From contig JABYQU010000022.1 of the NCBI GenBank assembly GCA_022264855.1, positions 186,001-250,000 on the forward strand: a stretch of 64,000 nt of DNA, read 5' to 3'. Every line of letters starts with the position of its first letter. Within the stretch, counting starts at the first letter, position 1. The notes below the pieces were generated by a model. The model was not told where the DNA came from, ran no database searches, and was given only the letters and a program-made list of their open reading frames with translations. Shown one piece after another: positions 58,999 to 64,000 of the stretch. Origin of the DNA: Lenzites betulinus (taxonomy: Eukaryota; Basidiomycota; Agaricomycetes; Polyporales; Polyporaceae). The position numbers and the translations under genes were made by a program.

Positions 58999-61900
58999 TC
59001 AAACCTGGTTGAACTGCGCAAAGAGGTAGTTCCACGACGAGTGCGGGTCCGCCGTCGGCATATGGTGCGGGTGCACCGGCGAGTGCGGCGGCCCCATATA
59101 CTGCGCGTGCTGCTGATGCTGCTGGTGCGCATGCTGCTGATGTTGCTGGTGCGGGTGCGGGTGCTGGTGCGCATGCGCGTTCTGATGATGCTGATGCGCC
59201 CCAACCACGCCCACGCCCACGCCCGGCTGCGCGTGCCCGACCTCCTCGAACGCGCCATACTGCACCGCCTGCATGTCCATCACCGTCACGCCCTCCATCG
59301 GCATCCCGTGCGCCGCGTGCATATGCGCGTGCACGACGTGCTGCGGGTGCGGCGGCCACTGCGCCGCCATATCGGGGTACGCGTAGTCGTACGTCTCCAC
59401 CTCCGCCGGCGCGGGCATGTACCCGCCCGCCCACTGCGTGCCGTCCGTGCCCAGCGCGGAGAGCGGCACGGGCGAGTCGGGGGCGTGCGGCGGCGGCGTC
59501 GAGTCCGCGTTGGAGGAGAAGGACATGCTCTGCTCGATCGGGCTCGCGGACTGCTGCGACGAGTCGCGCGGGGACGACGGGTTCGAGAGCGGCGGGGACT
59601 TGCGCGGCACGAGCCGCGTCTTCCCGCCGAGCGCGGCGAGCTCCTCGTCTTCCTCCTTCACGGCGAGGCCTTCGGTGGGGCTTTGCGGGCTGTTCAGGCC
59701 GTGAGGAGAGTTGCTGCTTGCGGCCTGCTTCGCTGCTAGGGCGCGGGCTTTCAGCTTGCGCAGAACAGGCTGTGGCACGGCCAAGGCTTAGCAGGAGTTA
59801 TAGCATGGAAGAGGCAGCTACGTACGAGAACTTTGGCAGCACGGGCGTTCCCGGACACTTCGTTGAAGAGACTCAGAGCAGAATCCAGGTTGGATAGAGC
59901 AGACGGCGCGAGAGCCATGCCAGGGCATTTCGTGGCGATAGAACCCAGGACGATCTAGTACAGCGGAGATAGACAAGTGAGCCTCTGGCCTAGACAGCAC
60001 CTGGCGCAGCTACGTACCGAGCAGGAGAACACATGTGTGAACAAGAACCACATCCGCTCAGTAAGTCCAGGGTGCTGAGAGTACAAGCTCCGGATGAGGC
60101 CGACAAAGGTACAGGCACAGTTGTACGCCGCAAGCACAGAGGGCGCATACTTGCTGCCGAGCGGGTCGCCAGGGCTCTCCTCAAGCGCACGGGCGAAGAA
60201 GCCACGGTGGAGGTAGAAGAGCGCTACGGACATAAATAGTCCAGCAAAGCGTCAAAGGCGAAGAGGAATTCACTCACTCATCTCCTTGATCGCAAAGGCG
60301 ATATACCGCTGCATAGTGAGTTCAATCGGGGGCTGCACATGTGGGTCATCCGTCGACGCGCCGCCGAAACCAGGGACCCGGAGCGACGGAGGAATGTAGA
60401 AGTCGCGGATTTTCTTGTCCAGCTCGTTGATGACGGAGTAGCGAGGTACGTTGGCACCGAAAGCACGTTCATGAACGACAGCCAGGCACTTGAAGGAGAA
60501 GCGGTGCTTCCAGGCCGCGACTGGGGATGGCTTATCAGACTGTGGGGAAGGAGGAGGGAGGGAACCTGATACTCACAACTCATCTCCAGCTCGCCGTGGT
60601 CGTTCTTGACCGGCTCCTCCGGCATCTTGCAATCGATGAACGCAGGAGCGAACGAAGGCGGTCGGCCATACGTCAAGCTCTGTTGCGATAGTGTGCCAGC
60701 GATGAGAAAATATCCTTCACGCCCTAAATATCCTGCAGTCGGCTTACCTGCCATGAATCGTATGTGTACAGTTCGTAAAAGAGGGAGCGGCGCCTGAATG
60801 TCTCCCTGCTGTCTAGATTCCACCGGCCGCTATCACGGTCTAAGAGTACAATATGCGTCAAGAGCAGTAGAGGTGAGAGTTACGGGCAAGAGGGCTCACG
60901 AAGACCAAGCTAGCGGACGGAACTAATCAGGACGCTTGCGTAAGGGTATTGGGAGCTAAAACACTCACGCTCTGGGCTAATTTGACCGCGAGGCCCATGA
61001 GGGCCCAGCGGGGGCCCTCGACGAAGGAGAGGAACATATAGTGGCACATGAGGATCTGTTCACGTGCGATGAGCAACGATCCGTGGACCTCGGGGCGAAG
61101 CCCAGGCGCGCTCAAGACGGAGACCGAGCCGCAAGCTAACTCACCACTGCCTGGATTGCCGGGATCGACTGCGATTCCAGAATAGAGTCTAAGCTCAGGG
61201 CAGCCCGACCGAGTTGGTAGTAGCGCATCGCTTCCGCGGACAACGACGGCTTTTCCATGTCGAGGAGCGCTCCGAGGCCGAGCACGAAGCAAAATACGGC
61301 AAGCCGATGCGCGTCCATCGGCGCAGGGTCGCTCTCCATCCGTTGGTCATACACGCGGGAAAAGATGACTTCTTCGAATTCAGCTTCCGGAATCGGTGTA
61401 TACCTGGTTGCCCGGACGAGTGGGTAGCCATGCGAAGGTTAGCGGGAAATACAGATTAGCGTTCACGCGCCGCTAGCAAGTAAGGTCGGTGACGTACATC
61501 CACGCCGCGTGCTGAAAGTATATGCCCGCGAGCCTACGCGCTTTTGTATGATCGGGCAGGGCAGCGAGCACAGCGCTGCGAACCCCGCTTGCGGTCTCGT
61601 TCACGGCAGTATAGAAAGGGAAGGTGTGACTGAGCCACGGTATGTCCGTGGGTAACTGCATCTGGGGGCTATCTGCTTCGTCGTCGCTCCCAGCTTCGTT
61701 CTATGCTCCGATTAAAAACAAGAAAAGAAGTAACTACTGGGCTCGGGCCGCGCACCTGTAGGAGATACTGCAGGTGGGAGTTCTCGTTAGCGCTTCTCAC
61801 TTCGAAATGTTCGGCAACAGAGACCTACCCAGGCATTCGCCATTCCACCATAGAATTTAGTGTGGCCGGACTCAGTTATCGACCTAGAACGGGCATTAGG

Positions 61901-62578
61901 TTAGGCTGCGCGAAGGTAAGATCTTCAGATCGCAATCTCACAGGGAGCCGACGTTTATGGATTCCACGCTTTCTTGCTCCTGTTCTTGGGCTTGTTCTTC
62001 GGGAGACTCCCTCTCGAGGGGCTTCTTGAGCGCCCTGAGCTCATCTGTGAGGAGCTGATGTGGTTGGCTGGAGTAGTTTGAATGGGCCTCCTGGAGAGCG
62101 TCCTCGAGCGCACGGACACGGTTGGCGAGTATGGTGATCTTGTCGTGGAGTGCCTCGGTATTTGCCAATACGAAGCTGCGAGGCTCAATGTAAGGCCGAG
62201 AGGAGCGGAGTGTATTAGCTTACCGGTTGCCCTTGCCCGTGGTGAGTGAGCCTAGCGCGGGGGGTTGAGCGCGGATCGCGGGACGGGGGATGCACAATTA
62301 ACAACGCACCATCAGGGCAGATGGCGGCACAGCCTTTCTTTACGCAGCTCGCGCAAGGGAACACTCGCGAACAACTTCAGGTCGGCCACCATCAGGATTG
62401 CGCGAGGGACGAGAGATGAAGACGGTACTGACCGAAGTTTCAGGCTAGGAACGGGGTAGAACGGCGAATGAGGCGGGGCGGGTGTGGGGGCGATACGAGC
62501 GGCTTACCGGCGACACTCGGCACACGAGAGGGTGGCGTTGCGCCGCTTCTTCTGAGCTAGCTGGCTCGCAGAGGACAT
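58999..62578 (-). CDS. Zn2Cys6 transcription factor TF2, paralogue of TF1
   Basis: Seventeen exons: 62,578-62,508; 62,444-62,433; 62,374-62,310; 62,251-62,224; 62,175-61,942; 61,883-61,829; 61,767-61,756; 61,700-61,498; 61,403-61,145; 61,055-60,969; 60,909-60,900; 60,839-60,748; 60,679-60,577; 60,520-60,278; 60,223-60,018; 59,954-59,826; 59,769-58,999, giving 859 residues. The zinc cluster cysteines 19, 22, 29, 35, 38 and 47 have the same spacing as TF1. It is followed by SLTTGKGNRFVLANTEAL and a coiled helix (ITILANRVRALEDAL). The Fungal_trans domain has LGLHRD near 343 and LTERMWFLFTHVFSCS. The tail is extremely histidine/glutamine-rich and ends in SSWNYLFAQFNQV. Four late exons match TF1 in length exactly (243, 206, 129 and the 92-base one), as do the 28, 12 and 10-base micro-exons. 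The start could lie further upstream, since the frame is open to 62,938. Confidence 0.9.
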
Positions 62579-64000
62579 CGCTGGTGGGCGGGCAGCCAGG
62601 GGCCGGTGCGGATGAGCAGGAGCAGGAGGAGATGGGAGGAGGCACGGGGAGGTAAGCGGAAAGCGACGAAGCTGGGCGCGCTGAGACCATCTACTCACGC
62701 TGTCCCACTCTAATAGGCACAGCTTCCTCCTTCTCTGCCGCACAGCCGAGGGCTCCGAGTCCATCTCTGCGTCCGACTCCCATCCCGACGCCCTCTCTCC
62801 TCGCGAGCCCACCGCTCCCGTGCACGCGTACCTGCCCAAGCCCGCCCTCGACCCCCTCCCCGGTCCAGGCGTCTCCGGGTGCTGAACATACCCCATGATG
62901 ATTGGATGTGCGGGGCGAATCAGGAACTGTCGCGACAAAGATGGACGAGCAGCGTGTTGTGGTGGGAGCGAATCTCGGCCTCAGACTGCTCGGACTGTTC
63001 CTCCGCGCCCATCATGGTCAATCCGTATGACTGACATGTTCAATCCCAGGTGCTATTACTGCTAAACAACGCGCGGGGAGTTCCGCAACGCGGTAACACT
63101 ACCTGCTGCGCGCGCGCAATCCTTGCCTGTATCCTGTGACCCGTACTGAATACAACGGTTGAATCATTCGTCGAACGGCTTCCTTATCCCCTTAAGGAAG
63201 ATGCCATTAAAGCAAAGGTCCACCGAACGAGGCACCCATTACTCTTTAACTCTACGTCGTACTGACTCAAAGTTACGTACGCTGTTCATTGTCATGATGT
63301 ACGGACATCAGCTTGGCGCTCTTTTGTGGCCTTCAGTGATCATTCGCGAGGGGTACACGGTGAGCATTAGACATTGGGGATAGGCTAAATGGGTCCAGAA
63401 GTTGAGACAACAAGTAACCTTTCGGCCGACTTACCGTGTTTTGAGTGAGTTGCAAATAATTCTTATCTAGTGTTCACTTATTGTTTCAGTTTCTGAAATG
63501 GTTTTGCTCGGTCGGCCACGAGCCACTGCCTGCCGTGGTAGCAGATATTTGAGCAGGTAGTACTGCGATACTGAGAAGCATGAGCGGACGCTTCGCTCAC
63601 GCGCGACGCGCACTGTCTATGCTAGTAAAGCGTACCACTCATGTTGCTTCCTGCATGGCTTGAAAATAATGCCGTCTAGCTACTGCTACGATATAGGGGG
63701 TTCACCTACATGCACACTTTTACCATTTTCTGCGTTGAGTAGTAGTAGGATTGAATATCTTCCGCTCATTTCGGGATAAGCCCCGCGCTTGGCGCCCATG
63801 ATGGAAAGGTACCCGCGCGCCGTAAACAGGATTGCAAGTTACAACTCCGGCCCATCGACGTTGCACTCCTTCGCTCTCGCCCTCCCCCTCACGCTCCCTG
63901 CTCGTGATTTCGTTCTCGCTAGATTTCTGGGAGTATCTAGCTGCCAGCTACGCCTCGTTTGTAGCTGAGCGGACATACCGGTATTACTGGGGAAGCCTCC
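62579..64000. other. TF2 upstream region and window end, no gene assigned
   Basis: The TF2 frame stays open on the minus strand to 62,938 with other ATG codons (for example near 62,896), so part of this may be coding or 5' leader. From about 63,000 the DNA is of mixed composition with no recognisable gene. The last 100 bases contain a plus-strand frame reading SYASFVAERTYRYYWGS that could be the first piece of another gene cut by the window end. Confidence 0.4.

Noticed and set aside
1..64000. CRISPR array, bacterial operons, ribosomal RNA
   Set aside because: No regularly spaced identical repeats with unique spacers and no rRNA-like blocks; the contig is eukaryotic nuclear DNA.

Overview
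The window is a nuclear contig from a filamentous basidiomycete, most likely an Agaricomycete. The evidence is the gene structure (many introns of about 48-65 bp, several micro-exons, GC-rich host genes), a Plavaka-family transposase remnant (a family known from Agaricomycetes), Zn2Cys6 regulators and a Rho3-type GTPase. No database search was possible. Exon models come from reading splice sites and reading frame, and every model given below closes on a multiple of three.

Region 1 (1-13,300) is nested transposons. A Ty3/gypsy retrotransposon lies on the minus strand with gag at about 10.3-11.6 kb, protease at 9.1-9.8 kb and RT-RNase H-integrase at 2.5-6.7 kb. It is cut by a 2.39-kb element (B, 6,697-9,087) with long inverted arms and an exact 7-bp target duplication. 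Removing B restores the protease/RT reading frame. A second copy (A, window start to about 2,091) lies just beyond pol, and a third fragment (C) lies near 12.7-13.3 kb.

Region 2 (13,300-21,500) is AT-rich and repeat-derived. It holds a decayed Plavaka transposase, a 20-bp tandem repeat, and two copies of a CCGGA-rich repeat between inverted GGTCC-type ends. Much of it is visibly CpG-poor, whereas region 1 is crowded with CG dinucleotides.

Region 3 (21,540-64,000) is host genes. On the minus strand: a coiled-coil protein, a CUE/CCCH/DUF1771/Smr protein, sorting nexin SNX41 and a Zn2Cys6 factor (TF1). On the plus strand: TSR4/PDCD2, a coiled-coil PH-domain protein, a PQ-loop membrane protein and clathrin heavy chain. 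Then on the minus strand: a Rho3-like GTPase and an acidic AT-hook protein. A 5.32-kb DNA element (50,868-56,188) with perfect 21-bp terminal inverted repeats sits in the promoter gap between the AT-hook gene and BFR2/AATF. It carries one intact six-exon gene for a protein of about 1,581 residues that I do not recognise. A second Zn2Cys6 factor (TF2), clearly a paralogue of TF1, closes the window on the minus strand.

Several host genes fit membrane traffic and polarity (clathrin, SNX41, PQ-loop protein, Rho3) and ribosome biogenesis (TSR4, BFR2). I see no evidence that they are a functional cluster. The most notable content is the intact 5.3-kb element, the long-arm A/B elements, and the TF1/TF2 pair.
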